Part shown: piece by piece, positions 27,987-37,820 of the stretch
Position numbering within the stretch: the first letter of the stretch is position 1
Layout of the letters: the number at the start of each line of letters is the position of its first letter
From: Leifsonia williamsii
GTDB lineage: Bacteria > Actinomycetota > Actinomycetes > Actinomycetales > Microbacteriaceae
Length of the DNA: 64,000 bases
Reading direction: 5' to 3'
NCBI RefSeq assembly: GCF_030433685.1
Contig: NZ_JAROCF010000001.1
Coordinates: 3,100,001 to 3,164,000, forward strand
Made by a program: the position numbers and the translations under genes
Notes under the pieces: generated by a model
The model's database searches: none
What the model saw: only the letters and a program-made list of their open reading frames with translations
What the model was told of the DNA's origin: nothing

Positions 27987-28035
27987 GGCGGAAACCTACT
28001 CGGCCTCGTGTTTCGCGCGGGTAACGGCGCTGCCG

Positions 28036-29249
28036 CTAGAAGCGGATCGCGTCGATCACCTTCACCCGCACCGCCACGAGCGCCGGCAGCAGTCCGGCCA
28101 GCGCCCCGACCGCGGTGGCGGCGACGAGTCCGACCACCGCCGCCTCGACGGGGAACGGCGGCGGGTCCGCGATCATGCCCTGCCCGAGCAGCTCCTCCAC
28201 CCAGGGGCTCTTCACGATCAGGATGGACGCGCCGACCCCCGCCGCACCCGCGACGACCGTGGCGACCACGCTCTCCATCATCACCGCGAAGAACACGCGG
28301 GGAGCCGTCGCCCCGAAGCTGCGACGCACGCCGATCTCTCGGATACGGTGACGCACTGTCACCAGCGCGATGTTGACCAGCCCGAGCGCGCCGAGCAGCA
28401 GGATCAGCACGGCGATGCCGGTGACGAGGAGCTTGAGGACCAGCAGCGGGTCGTCACCCTGCGAGGCGAGGTAGTCCTGCCGGTTGACGCTCACCGCCCC
28501 CGGCCCCAGCGCCTGCTCGAACTCCCGCGTGATGGCCGCTGTCAGGTCGTCGCCGAGCTCGGGCGGGACCCAGGCCTCGAGCGTCGGCGATCCGTACTGC
28601 TGCGGATCGGCCGACGAGAGCGCGCCGGCCGTCGCTCCGAGGAGGAAGGCGGCCGGCTGGTCGTCGTAGCCCGGTGACGCCACGACGCCTCTGATGACGG
28701 CAATGACGCTCTGCTCACCGCGCAGGACCGTCGCCGTCGGGTGGCTGTCGAGCGGCGGGTTGCCGAGCTGCGCCCAGAAGGCGGCGTTGACGACGATGGA
28801 GGGCGCCAGCAGCTCGCGGTCGGCGGGCACGAACCAGCGGCCCTCACGCATCACCGTGCGGTGCATCACCGCGTACGGCTGATCGACCGTCTGGGTGGAG
28901 ACCTGGACCACTCCGGTGCGGAACTGCACACGCATGGCGCCAGGGGCGTTCTGCGAGCTGTAGCGGATGTCGTGGCGCGCGAGGATCGTCGCCCACGCGC
29001 CGTCGAGGCGCTCCTGGCTCGCCGTCGCCGGGTCGCCCGACGGGTAGACCGCGATGAGGGCAGGACGGCCCCCGTACCGCTCGTTGTTCTCGCGGATGCC
29101 CTGCTCGGCGATTCCGGCGAGGCCGACGACGGAGCTCAGCGCGCACACCGCGACGCCGACGCCGAGGAGCGAGAGGAGGACGCGGGTGCGGTGGATGCGC
29201 AGCTCCTGCCACGCTTCGACGACCGCTCCCCACACGGCCGCGACGACGT

Positions 29250-29253
<4 letters not shown>
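28036..29253 (-). CDS. FtsX-like ABC permease, MacB type
   Basis: A 405-residue permease with one N-terminal membrane helix (about 22-45), a ~200-residue external MacB-like periplasmic domain, and three C-terminal helices starting near residue 280. The final FtsX motif (VRHRIREIGVRRSFGAT) is conserved. With the ATPase and HlyD-type protein encoded just upstream it makes a MacAB-like tripartite exporter. The GTG overlaps the ATPase stop (GTGA). The substrate is unknown; related operons export peptides or antibiotics. Confidence 0.86.
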
Positions 29254-29962
<709 letters not shown>

Positions 29963-29966
<4 letters not shown>

Positions 29967-31036
29967 GGCGCCCCCGCCTGGCCGCACAGGGTCACGCCGG
30001 TGCCCGCCTCCGTGCAGGGGCCGCCGGTCTCCGTCGCGTCGGCGCCCGGGACGAACTGGAGGATGGCGTCGCCTTCTGCGAGCCCGTCCTTGATCTCGAC
30101 CGAGGTGCCGTCCGTGAGACCGAGCACCACCGGATGCTCCTTCGGCGCGGCGCCCTTCTCGTCCGGGAGGTAGACGACGCCGGTCCCCGCCGAGCCCTTC
30201 ACCGCCGTCGTCGGGACCGTCAGCACTCCTTCGGCCTTGCCCGCGGCGATGGTGATGTCGGCGCTGAGACCCGCGAAGACCGTCGTGTCCGCAGGCACGG
30301 CACAGCGCACGGTCGTCGTCGGAGTCGACCCGCCGCCTCCCCCGCCCGTCGCGGCGTCTGGCGCCCCGCCCGAGGGCGGCGCTGCTGCGGCGGTCGCGGG
30401 CGGGGTCGTGATGGTGAGGCCCGTGCACGTGAATGGCGCTGGCCCTCCCTTCACCGTCACCGTCGCCGACTCGGGGCGGGCGACCAGGCGGTACTGCAGC
30501 TCTGGCGACAGGGTCGCCGTGGCGGAGAAGGTGGACGGCGCCACCGCGCCGACCACGTCGCCGATCGCGACGGTCTGACCACTCAGAACGGGGAGTTCCG
30601 AGACGATGCCCGCGATGGGCGCGGTCACCTCCGAGTACTGGACGAGCGGCTCGCGCTGCTGCACCGTCTGGGAGCCGTCCGGGGCGGTGGACACCACGGG
30701 GTCGCGGGGCGTCTCGGTCTTCACGTCGAAGAGCACCGTCCCGGCGTCGACGTGCTGGCCCACCGCCACCTGCACCTCGTCAACGGTGCCGGCCGTGGTC
30801 GCACGGGCGGGCGTGGCATCGTCCGCGACGATCGACCCGGTCACCCGGACGTCGTTGAGGATGGTGCCCGTCTGCACGGTCGTGACCGGATCGCTCAGCT
30901 CACCGGTCGGCACGGCCGGATCACTCGCCGCGGCCTCCCCGGAAGGGAAGAACGCGAGCTTGACGAGCGCGGCCGCGATGACGGCGATGAGCACGATCCT
31001 GAGCGCGGGCAGCACCCAGCGACGCATGACCCCCAT
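29963..31036 (-). CDS. membrane-fusion (HlyD/MacA-type) protein
   Basis: A 357-residue protein with an N-terminal membrane anchor (about 8-28), no lipobox, then a barrel-sandwich domain (TTAGTVDEVQVAVGQHV and APIAGIVSELPVLSGQTV are its two lipoyl halves). A variable linker with a Thr/Gly/Pro-rich stretch and four Cys (two flanking the Gly-rich linker, two near the end) follows; the Cys may form disulfides outside the cell. It heads the operon and by family role links the transporter to the substrate or envelope. The linker includes a run of Gly near residue 235. Confidence 0.83.
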
Positions 31037-31105
31037 GTCGAATGTCCCCCTGACTCGACGCGCGTCGGCGCCGACTCCCCCAGTATGTCAGATATTAAGG
31101 AAGCG

Positions 31106-32782
31106 TCACGCCTCGATCACCAGCGGCACGATCATGGGCCGGCGACGGTAGCTCGTGTTCACCCAGCGGCCCACCGTGCGACGGACGACCTGGGACATCG
31201 CGTGCGAGTCGCGGACGCCGTTCTGCGCCGCGTCGGCGAGAGCGGCCGCGATCTTCGGCTTGACGTCGTCGAACACGGCGTCGTCCTCCGCGAAGCCGCG
31301 GGCGTGGATCTCCGGCCCGGTGACGATGCGGCCGGTGGCGGCCTCCACCACGACGATGATCGAGATGAAGCCCTCCTCGCCGAGGATGCGGCGGTCCTTG
31401 AGGTCGGCGTCGGTGATCTCTCCGACGCTCGACCCGTCGACGTAGACGAAGCCGAGATCGAGCTGGCCGACCACGCGTGCGACACCGTCGCGCAGGTCGA
31501 CGACCGTGCCGTCCTCCGCGAGGATCGTGTTGCGCTCCGGCACGCCGGTGTCCATCGCGAGCTTCGCGTTCGCGACGAGGTGGCGGTACTCGCCGTGGAC
31601 CGGCATGACGTTGCGGGGCTTCAGGATGTTGTAGCAGTAGAGCAGCTCGCCCGCGGCCGCGTGGCCCGAGACGTGGACCTTCGCGTTGCCCTTGTGGACC
31701 ACGTTGGCGCCGAGCTTGGTCAGGCCGTCGATCACGCGGTACACGGCGTTCTCGTTGCCCGGGATGAGGCTGGAGGCCAGGATCACGGTGTCGCCGTGGC
31801 CGACCTCGATCTGGTGGTCGAGGTTCGCCATGCGCGCGAGGACGGCCATCGGCTCGCCCTGGGAGCCCGTGGACATGTAGACGATCTCGTCGTCGGGGAG
31901 GTCGTTGGCCTTCTTGTAGTCGATCAGCACGCCCTCCGGCACCTTGAGGTACCCGAGCTCGGCGGCGATCGTCATGTTGCGGACCATGGAGCGGCCCAGC
32001 AGCGCGACGCGACGGCCGTTGGCGGCGGCGGCGTCGAGCACCTGCTGCACGCGGTGCACGTGGCTGGAGAACGAGGCGACGATCACGCGGCGCGGGGCCC
32101 GCGCGATGACGGTGTCGAGCACCGGGCCGATCGAGCGCTCCAGGGGCGTGAAGCCGGGGACGTCGGCGTTGGTGGAGTCGGCCAGGAACAGGTCGACGCC
32201 CTTCTCCCCCAGGCGGGCGAAGGCCCGCAGGTCGGTGAGCCGGTCGTCCAGCGGCAGCTGGTCCATCTTGAAGTCGCCCGTGTGCAGGACGACGCCGGCC
32301 GGCGTCGTGATCGCTACCGCGAGCGCGTCGGGGATGGAGTGGTTGACCGCGACGAACTCGAGGTCGAACGGGCCGAGCTGCTCGGTCTGCCCCTCCTTGA
32401 CCGTGAGCGTGTACGGCTGGATGCGGTGCTCCTTGAGCTTCGCCTCCACCAGCGCCAGGGTCAGGCCGGAGCCGATCAGCGGGATGTCCTTGCGGAGCTT
32501 GAGCAGGTAGGGCACCGCGCCGATGTGGTCCTCGTGGCCGTGCGTCAGCACGACGCCCAGGACGTCGTCGAGCCGGTCGCGGACCGGTCCGAAGTCGGGG
32601 AGGATGAGGTCGACGCCGGGCTGGTCTTGCTCGGGGAACAGCACGCCGCAGTCGACGATGAGGAGCTTGCCCTCGTACTCGAAGACGGTCATGTTGCGGC
32701 CGATCTCGCCGAGACCGCCGGTGGGGATGATCCGGAGCGTCCCCGGCTGAAGCGCCGGGGGCTCGGAGACCTGGTTGGGCAT
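31106..32782 (-). CDS. rnj: ribonuclease J
   Basis: A 558-residue metallo-beta-lactamase/beta-CASP RNase for mRNA decay and rRNA maturation. The zinc motif is HGHEDH (residues 81-86), followed by beta-CASP motifs in the central region and a C-terminal domain. ATG at 32782 follows AAGGAGG, so the longer in-frame reading upstream is excluded. dapA lies 68 bp upstream on the same strand, an association that recurs in actinobacteria. A 69-bp gap separates it from the efflux operon. Confidence 0.95.
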   Translation of the reverse strand: MPNQVSEPPALQPGTLRIIPTGGLGEIGRNMTVFEYEGKLLIVDCGVLFPEQDQPGVDLILPDFGPVRDRLDDVLGVVLTHGHEDHIGAVPYLLKLRKDIPLIGSGLTLALVEAKLKEHRIQPYTLTVKEGQTEQLGPFDLEFVAVNHSIPDALAVAITTPAGVVLHTGDFKMDQLPLDDRLTDLRAFARLGEKGVDLFLADSTNADVPGFTPLERSIGPVLDTVIARAPRRVIVASFSSHVHRVQQVLDAAAANGRRVALLGRSMVRNMTIAAELGYLKVPEGVLIDYKKANDLPDDEIVYMSTGSQGEPMAVLARMANLDHQIEVGHGDTVILASSLIPGNENAVYRVIDGLTKLGANVVHKGNAKVHVSGHAAAGELLYCYNILKPRNVMPVHGEYRHLVANAKLAMDTGVPERNTILAEDGTVVDLRDGVARVVGQLDLGFVYVDGSSVGEITDADLKDRRILGEEGFISIIVVVEAATGRIVTGPEIHARGFAEDDAVFDDVKPKIAAALADAAQNGVRDSHAMSQVVRRTVGRWVNTSYRRRPMIVPLVIEA

Positions 32783-32850
32783 CTGCCCTCCTTGTCGGAT
32801 TCGCTGCAATGAGGGCGCGCGAGCGCCCGGGGCCGGTGGTGCGGCGGCCC

Positions 32851-33828
32851 CTACCGCGTGGTCCCGGCGATTCTGGGCAGTGCTCCACCGGCGGCCGCGT
32901 TGCGGTCGGGCCGGAAGTTGGAGAAGTCCACGCCGGGGATGTCTTTGACGAGGTCGAGCTCGTCCTCGATCTGGGCGGCCTCCCACTCCTCCGGCCCGAC
33001 GAGCGGCAGGCGCACGCGCGGGCTGGAGATGCGACCGAGGCCATGAAGGATGTACTTGGCGGCGACCGTACCCGGCACGTGCGTCATGACGGCGCGCACG
33101 AGCGGTTCGAGCTTCTGGTGCGCCGCTGTCGCGGTCGCGAGGTCGCCCGCGTTGACCGCGTCGACGATCTGGCGGTACGGCGTCGCCGCGACGTTGGCCG
33201 TCACGCCGATGAGGCCGGTGGCGCCGATCGCGAGGTGCGGGAGCACGTTCGCGTCGTCGCCGGAGAAGTACATCAGGTCGGTCTGGTTGAGCACCCGGCT
33301 CACCTCGCTGAAGTCGCCCTTGGCATCCTTGATCGCGAGGACGTTCGGGTGCTTGGCGATGCGCAGGATGGTCTCGTACTTGATCGGGACGCCGGTGCGG
33401 CCCGGGATGTCGTACAGGATGACCGGGAGGTCGGTCGCGTCCGCGATCATGCGGAAGTGCGTGAGGATGCCGGCCTGGGTCGGCTTGTTGTAGTACGGCG
33501 TGACGACCATCACGCCGTCGGCGCCGGCCTTCTCGCTCTGCTGGTAGAGCTGGATGGCGTGCGCGGTCTCGTTGGAACCGCCGCCGGTGATGATCTTGGC
33601 GCGGCCGCCGGCGACCGACTTGCCGACCTCGACCAGCCGGAGCTTCTCGGGGTCGGTGAGGGTGGAGGTCTCGCCGGTCGTGCCGGTGACGACGATGCCG
33701 TCGGCCCCGGCGTTGATGACGTCGTCGATGTGCTTCTCCACGCCGGCCCAGTCGACCTCGCCATCGGCGGTGAAGGGCGTGACCAGGGCGACGAGCACCT
33801 GGCCGAACGGATTCTCGTGGGACGACAT
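32851..33828 (-). CDS. dapA: 4-hydroxy-tetrahydrodipicolinate synthase
   Basis: DapA condenses pyruvate and aspartate semialdehyde, the first step unique to lysine/DAP. This 325-residue TIM barrel shows VVTGTTGETSTL (with the Thr-Thr pair), YYNKPTQAG, the catalytic Tyr in ILYDIPGRTG and the Schiff-base Lys in LAIKDAKGD (about residue 167). It is cotranscribed with rnj. The 210-bp upstream region is shared with the divergent osmC gene. A small 6-bp hairpin lies in the dapA-rnj gap at 32813-32828. Confidence 0.95.
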   Translation of the reverse strand: MSSHENPFGQVLVALVTPFTADGEVDWAGVEKHIDDVINAGADGIVVTGTTGETSTLTDPEKLRLVEVGKSVAGGRAKIITGGGSNETAHAIQLYQQSEKAGADGVMVVTPYYNKPTQAGILTHFRMIADATDLPVILYDIPGRTGVPIKYETILRIAKHPNVLAIKDAKGDFSEVSRVLNQTDLMYFSGDDANVLPHLAIGATGLIGVTANVAATPYRQIVDAVNAGDLATATAAHQKLEPLVRAVMTHVPGTVAAKYILHGLGRISSPRVRLPLVGPEEWEAAQIEDELDLVKDIPGVDFSNFRPDRNAAAGGALPRIAGTTR

Positions 33829-33956
33829 GGCACCAGGCTATCGGGTCGCGCCCCGCCGTCGCCTCCCGGCCGCAGAATGTGGAGAACCCGCCGCGAGCCG
33901 CTCCCTGTGGAGGCGCACGCGGCGAAACCGGGAATCAGCCGAGCGCCCGCCGAGCG

Positions 33957-33978
33957 TGTCGGAGCCCGACAGTAGTCT
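33957..33978 (+). promoter_or_regulatory. inverted repeat and -10 upstream of osmC
   Basis: TGTCGG-AGC-CCGACA (33957-33971) is a perfect inverted repeat immediately followed by TAGTCT (33973-33978), a plausible -10. It lies about 60 bp upstream of osmC. A repressor or activator bound here could control osmC; the factor is unknown. The rest of the 210-bp dapA/osmC gap shows nothing else clear. Confidence 0.4.
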
Positions 33979-34038
33979 GGTGCGATCCGCCCGGCCGGCG
34001 ACCGGCCCGGCCAGCGGCGGACCGACGAAGGAGGCCCC

Positions 34039-34464
34039 ATGGCAGTCACCAGCGAATCCACCACCGTCTGGAACGGCGACCTCACGTCCGGCTCGGGCCG
34101 GGTCACCCTCGACTCGTCGCACGCGGCGGAGCTCGACGTCAACTGGAAGGCGCGCTCGCAGGGCGGCGCCGAGGTCACCACGCCGGAGGAGCTGCTCGGC
34201 GCCGCGCACGCCGCCTGCTTCTCGATGGCGTTCTCGAACGTCCTCGCCGGCTTCGGAACGCCGCCCGAGAGCATCCAGACCACCGCGGCCGTCACCTTCG
34301 ACCCGGCGCAGGGCATCACCGGCAGCCACCTGCTCGTGAACGCGCGCGTCCCCGGCCTCGCGGAGGACGACTTCGAGCGGCTGGCCGACGAGGCGAAGCG
34401 CACCTGCCCGGTGTCGAGGGCGCTGGTCGGCATCCCGATCACCCTCGAAGCGACCCTGGCCTGA
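34039..34464 (+). CDS. OsmC-family peroxiredoxin
   Basis: This 141-residue protein reduces organic hydroperoxides. The two redox cysteines are Cys60 (GAAHAACFSMAF) and Cys123 (KRTCPVSRAL), at typical spacing. It resembles OsmC more than Ohr. The ATG follows AAGGAGG. The next gene starts 3 bp after its stop. Confidence 0.93.
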   Translation: MAVTSESTTVWNGDLTSGSGRVTLDSSHAAELDVNWKARSQGGAEVTTPEELLGAAHAACFSMAFSNVLAGFGTPPESIQTTAAVTFDPAQGITGSHLLVNARVPGLAEDDFERLADEAKRTCPVSRALVGIPITLEATLA

Positions 34465-34467
34465 GCC

Positions 34468-35370
34468 ATGCGCGTGCTCGTCTCCGGGGCCTCGGGCATG
34501 ATCGGCACCGAGCTGGTCCGTCAGCTCACGAGCGGCGGCCACGAGGTGCGCCGGCTGGTCCGCGGCGAGCCGCACGGCGCCGACGAATTCGCCTGGGCAC
34601 CCGCGACGCGCACGATCGACGACCGCGCGCTCGACGGCGTCGACGCGGTCGTGAACCTCTCCGGCGCCTCCCTCGCCCGGCTGCCCTGGACGCGCTCACA
34701 CCGGCGGCGCATCCTGTCGTCGCGCATCGACACGACGGGCACGCTGGCCGACGCGCTGCGCCGCCGCGAGCAGCCTCCCGCCGTGCTGATCAACGGCTCG
34801 GCGGTCGGCTTCTACGGCGACCGGCCCGGGCAGACGCTGACCGAGCAGTCGCCGAAGGGCAGCGGCTTCCTCTCCGACGTGGTCGAAGCGTGGGAGGCGG
34901 CGGCGCACCTGGCGCCGGAGACCACGCGCGTCGTGACGCTCCGCACGGGCGTGGTCGTCGGCCCCGGCGGTGCGATGAAGCCGCTCCTCCCGATCGCGAA
35001 GCTCGGGCTCGCGGGGCCCATCGGCGGAGGCAGGCAGTACTGGCCGTGGGTGAGCCTGCATGACGAGGCCGCGGCGATCGTCCACCTGTTGACGTCGTCG
35101 CTCTCGGGGCCGGTCAACGTGGCGGGTCCCGAACCGGCGACGGCCGGCGAGGTCGTCGCCGCGCTCGCGCACGCGCTGCACCGGCCCTCCGCTGTCCCGG
35201 TCCCCCGGTTCGCGATCGAGCTCGCCCTGCGCGACGCCGGCCGCGAGATGCTGCTGTCGAGCCAGCGGGTCGTGCCGCAACGGCTGCTCGATGACGGCTT
35301 CGTGTTCCGCGACCGCACCGTGAGCGAGGCGATACAGGCTCTGGTGCAGCAGAACGAGGAGGCGGCCTAG
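34468..35370 (+). CDS. TIGR01777-family SDR epimerase
   Basis: A 300-residue short-chain dehydrogenase-like protein. The N-terminal NAD(P)-binding glycine motif is SGASGMIGTELVRQL, then NLSGASLARLPWT, the NGSAVGFYGDR stretch holding the family's Tyr, and the DUF1731-like C-terminus (GREMLLSSQRVVPQRLLDDGFVF). The reaction is unknown. It is 3 bp after osmC in one transcript. Its TAG overlaps the convergent gene's TAG in the sequence CTAG (35367-35370), leaving no room for a terminator. Confidence 0.88.
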   Translation: MRVLVSGASGMIGTELVRQLTSGGHEVRRLVRGEPHGADEFAWAPATRTIDDRALDGVDAVVNLSGASLARLPWTRSHRRRILSSRIDTTGTLADALRRREQPPAVLINGSAVGFYGDRPGQTLTEQSPKGSGFLSDVVEAWEAAAHLAPETTRVVTLRTGVVVGPGGAMKPLLPIAKLGLAGPIGGGRQYWPWVSLHDEAAAIVHLLTSSLSGPVNVAGPEPATAGEVVAALAHALHRPSAVPVPRFAIELALRDAGREMLLSSQRVVPQRLLDDGFVFRDRTVSEAIQALVQQNEEAA

Positions 35371-35813
35371 CGGTCGCTGGTCCGGTACAGCCGGATCGCC
35401 CGCCGCAGCGCACCGCGTGCGCGCCGCCGGTCGCCGGACGCGTCGTAGGCCAGGCCGAGCCGGAACCAGGCGCGCCAGCTCTCGGGCTCCGCCTCCACCT
35501 CGGCCTTGTAGCGGGGGAACTCCTCGTCGGCGGCGTCGCGCAGCGGCCGACCGCTCGTGCGGGTGGGCAGCTCCTCCACCGGGAGGTTGCCCTCCGCGTC
35601 GAGGATGCGGACCAGCTTCTCGGTCTGCGCGCCGAACAGCAGCTCGCGCCCGATCGCCCAGGCCGCGATCACCGGCAGCACGAGCAGCGCCACGCCCATG
35701 ACGACACCGACGGCCTCGCCGGTCTGCATGAGCATGACGGCGCGCTGGAACACCAGCACCAGGTAGACGAGCAGGATGAGCGCCATCACGATGGCGGCGA
35801 TGCGGTTCCTCAC
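35367..35813 (-). CDS. small membrane protein with TPR-like tail
   Basis: A 148-residue protein with two membrane helices (about 7-25 and 38-58) followed by a cytosolic part. The C-terminal ~45 residues (ESWRAWFRLGLAYDASGDRR) look like one tetratricopeptide unit. It starts at a GTG 10 bp after dapB on the same strand, so it is cotranscribed with dapB. Unknown function; TPR suggests protein binding. Confidence 0.72.
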   Translation of the reverse strand: MRNRIAAIVMALILLVYLVLVFQRAVMLMQTGEAVGVVMGVALLVLPVIAAWAIGRELLFGAQTEKLVRILDAEGNLPVEELPTRTSGRPLRDAADEEFPRYKAEVEAEPESWRAWFRLGLAYDASGDRRRARGALRRAIRLYRTSDR

Positions 35814-35823
35814 CGGGCGCTCG

Positions 35824-36603
35824 TCACTGCTCGCGGACGGTGCGACGCGGCGGCTCGCCGTTCGGCTCGGCGATGCCGAGGTCGACGAGCTTGTCGAGGC
35901 CGACGATCACGCCGGTCGTCGTGGCGGCCGCACGGAGTGCGAGCAGGATGCCCGCCTCGTACGCCTCCGGGCTCACGGTGTCGTGCGTGATGGTGAGCGT
36001 CTCCCCCGCCCCGCCGAGGATCACCTGCTGCTGGGCGACGACGCCGCGCATCCGGAGGCTGTGGATGGGGACGCTCGCGACCTGCTGGCCGCGAGCCCGC
36101 TGGTCGGTGTGCGGCGCCTCCACCGGTCCGATCGCGGCGCGCGCCGCGCCGATGAGCTCGGCCGTGCGCACGGCGGTGCCGGAGGGCGAGTCGACCTTGC
36201 CGGCGCCGTGCGCCTCCACGATCTCGATGGAGTCGAAGAAGCGCGCGGCCACGGTCGCGAACGCGGTACCGAGCGCCGAGCCGAGCGAGAAGTTGGGGAT
36301 GACGACCGCGCCGCGGCCCTCGTGCTGAGCGACGCGTCGCTCCAGGTCGAGGATGCGGTCGGCGGACCAGCCGGAGGTGCCGACCAGCACGTTGAGGCCG
36401 TTGTCGATCGCGTAGGCGACGATCTCGGGGCTCACCTGCGGCAGCGTCATGTCGACGAGGACGTCGGCGCCGAGCATCTCGTCGAGGGAGGAGCGGGAGC
36501 CGAGCCTGGCCACCAGCTCCAGGTCGTCCGCCTGCTCGATCAGCCGGGCGGCGACGCTGCCGAGTCTTCCGCTCGCACCGGCGAGGGCCACGCGTATCGT
36601 CAC
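35824..36603 (-). CDS. dapB: 4-hydroxy-tetrahydrodipicolinate reductase
   Basis: DapB reduces HTPA to tetrahydrodipicolinate. The 259-residue protein has the nucleotide motif GASGRLGS (residues 9-16), the VGTSGW loop and the substrate motif GKVDSPSGTA with Lys136. The catalytic pair, His-His in most DapB (His132-His133 in M. tuberculosis), reads His132-Gly133 here, in IVEAHGAGKVD. The proposed acid/base His132 is therefore kept. Start GTG. It is divergent from a GNAT gene by 52 bp. Confidence 0.93.
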   Translation of the reverse strand: MTIRVALAGASGRLGSVAARLIEQADDLELVARLGSRSSLDEMLGADVLVDMTLPQVSPEIVAYAIDNGLNVLVGTSGWSADRILDLERRVAQHEGRGAVVIPNFSLGSALGTAFATVAARFFDSIEIVEAHGAGKVDSPSGTAVRTAELIGAARAAIGPVEAPHTDQRARGQQVASVPIHSLRMRGVVAQQQVILGGAGETLTITHDTVSPEAYEAGILLALRAAATTTGVIVGLDKLVDLGIAEPNGEPPRRTVREQ

Positions 36604-36655
36604 CCGTCCACCCTAACCCCCGGCCGCGGCGGGCACCGCGGGCTACGCTGGGCCG

Positions 36656-37150
36656 ATGGTGTCCTTCGCAGATGTCAGCGTCACGGACGCGTCCGCCCAT
36701 CGGATGCTCGCCGACTACTTCGCCGAGCGGGCGGCGACCTTCCCCGCCTCGCAAGGCGCGTACCGCACGACGTTCCCGGACCCCGGGCAGTTCGTCCCGC
36801 CGAAGGGCGTCTTCCTGCTCGCGTACGACGAGGACGGCGAGGCCGGCTGCGGCGGCATCCGCGAGCTGCCGGTGTCGATCGCCGACGCCGAGGAGGGTCA
36901 GGCCGTGGTGCGCTACGAGATCAAGCACCTGTGGGTGGCGCCCGGCCACCGCCGCCGCGGCCTCGGCCGGGCGATCCTCGCCGAGCTGGAGCACCGCGCC
37001 CGCGGCTTCGGCGCGACCGAGGTCGTGCTCGACACGAACAGCAGCCTGGAGGCGGCGGGAGCGCTCTACCGCACCCACGGCTACGAGAGCATCCAGCCCT
37101 ACAACGACAACCCGAACGCGACCGACTGGTTCCGCAAGCCGCTGGCCTGA
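36656..37150 (+). CDS. GNAT-family N-acetyltransferase
   Basis: This 164-residue acetyltransferase has the acetyl-CoA loop HRRRGLGRAILAELEHRA (about residue 98-115), preceded by the KHLWVAPGH beta-strand, and a C-terminal GYESIQPYNDNP segment. The latter, with FVPPKGVFL near residue 45, resembles amino-acid or small-molecule acetyltransferases of the MarR-less type. Substrate unknown. A TACGCT -10-like element lies only 7 bases before the ATG, so a leaderless transcript is possible. It is convergent with the phosphatase gene, 30 bp away. Confidence 0.83.
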   Translation: MVSFADVSVTDASAHRMLADYFAERAATFPASQGAYRTTFPDPGQFVPPKGVFLLAYDEDGEAGCGGIRELPVSIADAEEGQAVVRYEIKHLWVAPGHRRRGLGRAILAELEHRARGFGATEVVLDTNSSLEAAGALYRTHGYESIQPYNDNPNATDWFRKPLA

Positions 37151-37180
37151 GCCAGGTCGCCGGCCCGGAGCGAGCGCGAC

Positions 37181-37783
37181 TCAGACGGGCTGCAGCTCCG
37201 GGAGGCCGGTGCGTAGCTCCACGGGCAGGTGGCCCAGGTCGTTGTGCACCACGAGCACGGGAGGCTTCGCCGAGCGCACGCGGATGATCGTCAGGCCGCA
37301 GTTGGCCTGGTTGAGGCCCAGCCAGCGCCAGGCGGGCGCGTCGAAGACGTGCCGCACGAACCAGCCGATGACGAAGTTGTGGGTGACCAGGAGGTCGTGC
37401 CGGTCCCCCATCGCCGGCGTGAGGAACTCGTGCACCGCGTCCTCCATCTGCGCCCGGCCGGCCTCGATCTCGGCCTCGGTCACCGGGCCGAAGAACGACT
37501 CGAACGCCTTGGGCATGTCCGGCGTCGGGCCCGACGGGATGCAGTCGAACAGCAGGCTCGACGGCTCGGGCGAGAGCGCTGGCATCCGCTCGGCCATGAT
37601 CGCCGCCGTCTCGGCGGCGCGGTTGAGCGGCGAGTGGTACATGGCGGTGAACGGGATGCCGCTCAGCCGCTCCGCGATCAGCTGCGCCTGGCGCTTGCCG
37701 CGCGGCGACAGCGGGCCGTCGGGGAGGCCGTGCTCGGCATCCTGCTGCTCGCCATGACGCACGAGGTAGAGGTAGTGGGGCAC
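37181..37783 (-). CDS. histidine phosphatase family protein
   Basis: A 200-residue phosphoglycerate-mutase-like phosphatase. The phosphohistidine motif is LYLVRHGEQQD near the N-terminus; the second catalytic His is in LLVTHNFVIGWF (about residue 135). Arg and Glu pocket residues are present (HSPLNRAAET). Such proteins dephosphorylate small metabolites or proteins; the target is unknown. The GTG follows AAAGG. The M16 protease gene ends 37 bp upstream on the same strand. Confidence 0.9.
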   Translation of the reverse strand: MPHYLYLVRHGEQQDAEHGLPDGPLSPRGKRQAQLIAERLSGIPFTAMYHSPLNRAAETAAIMAERMPALSPEPSSLLFDCIPSGPTPDMPKAFESFFGPVTEAEIEAGRAQMEDAVHEFLTPAMGDRHDLLVTHNFVIGWFVRHVFDAPAWRWLGLNQANCGLTIIRVRSAKPPVLVVHNDLGHLPVELRTGLPELQPV

Positions 37784-37820
37784 GGGAAGCCTTTCAAGGA
37801 GTGTGGTCGGGAGCGGCGGA

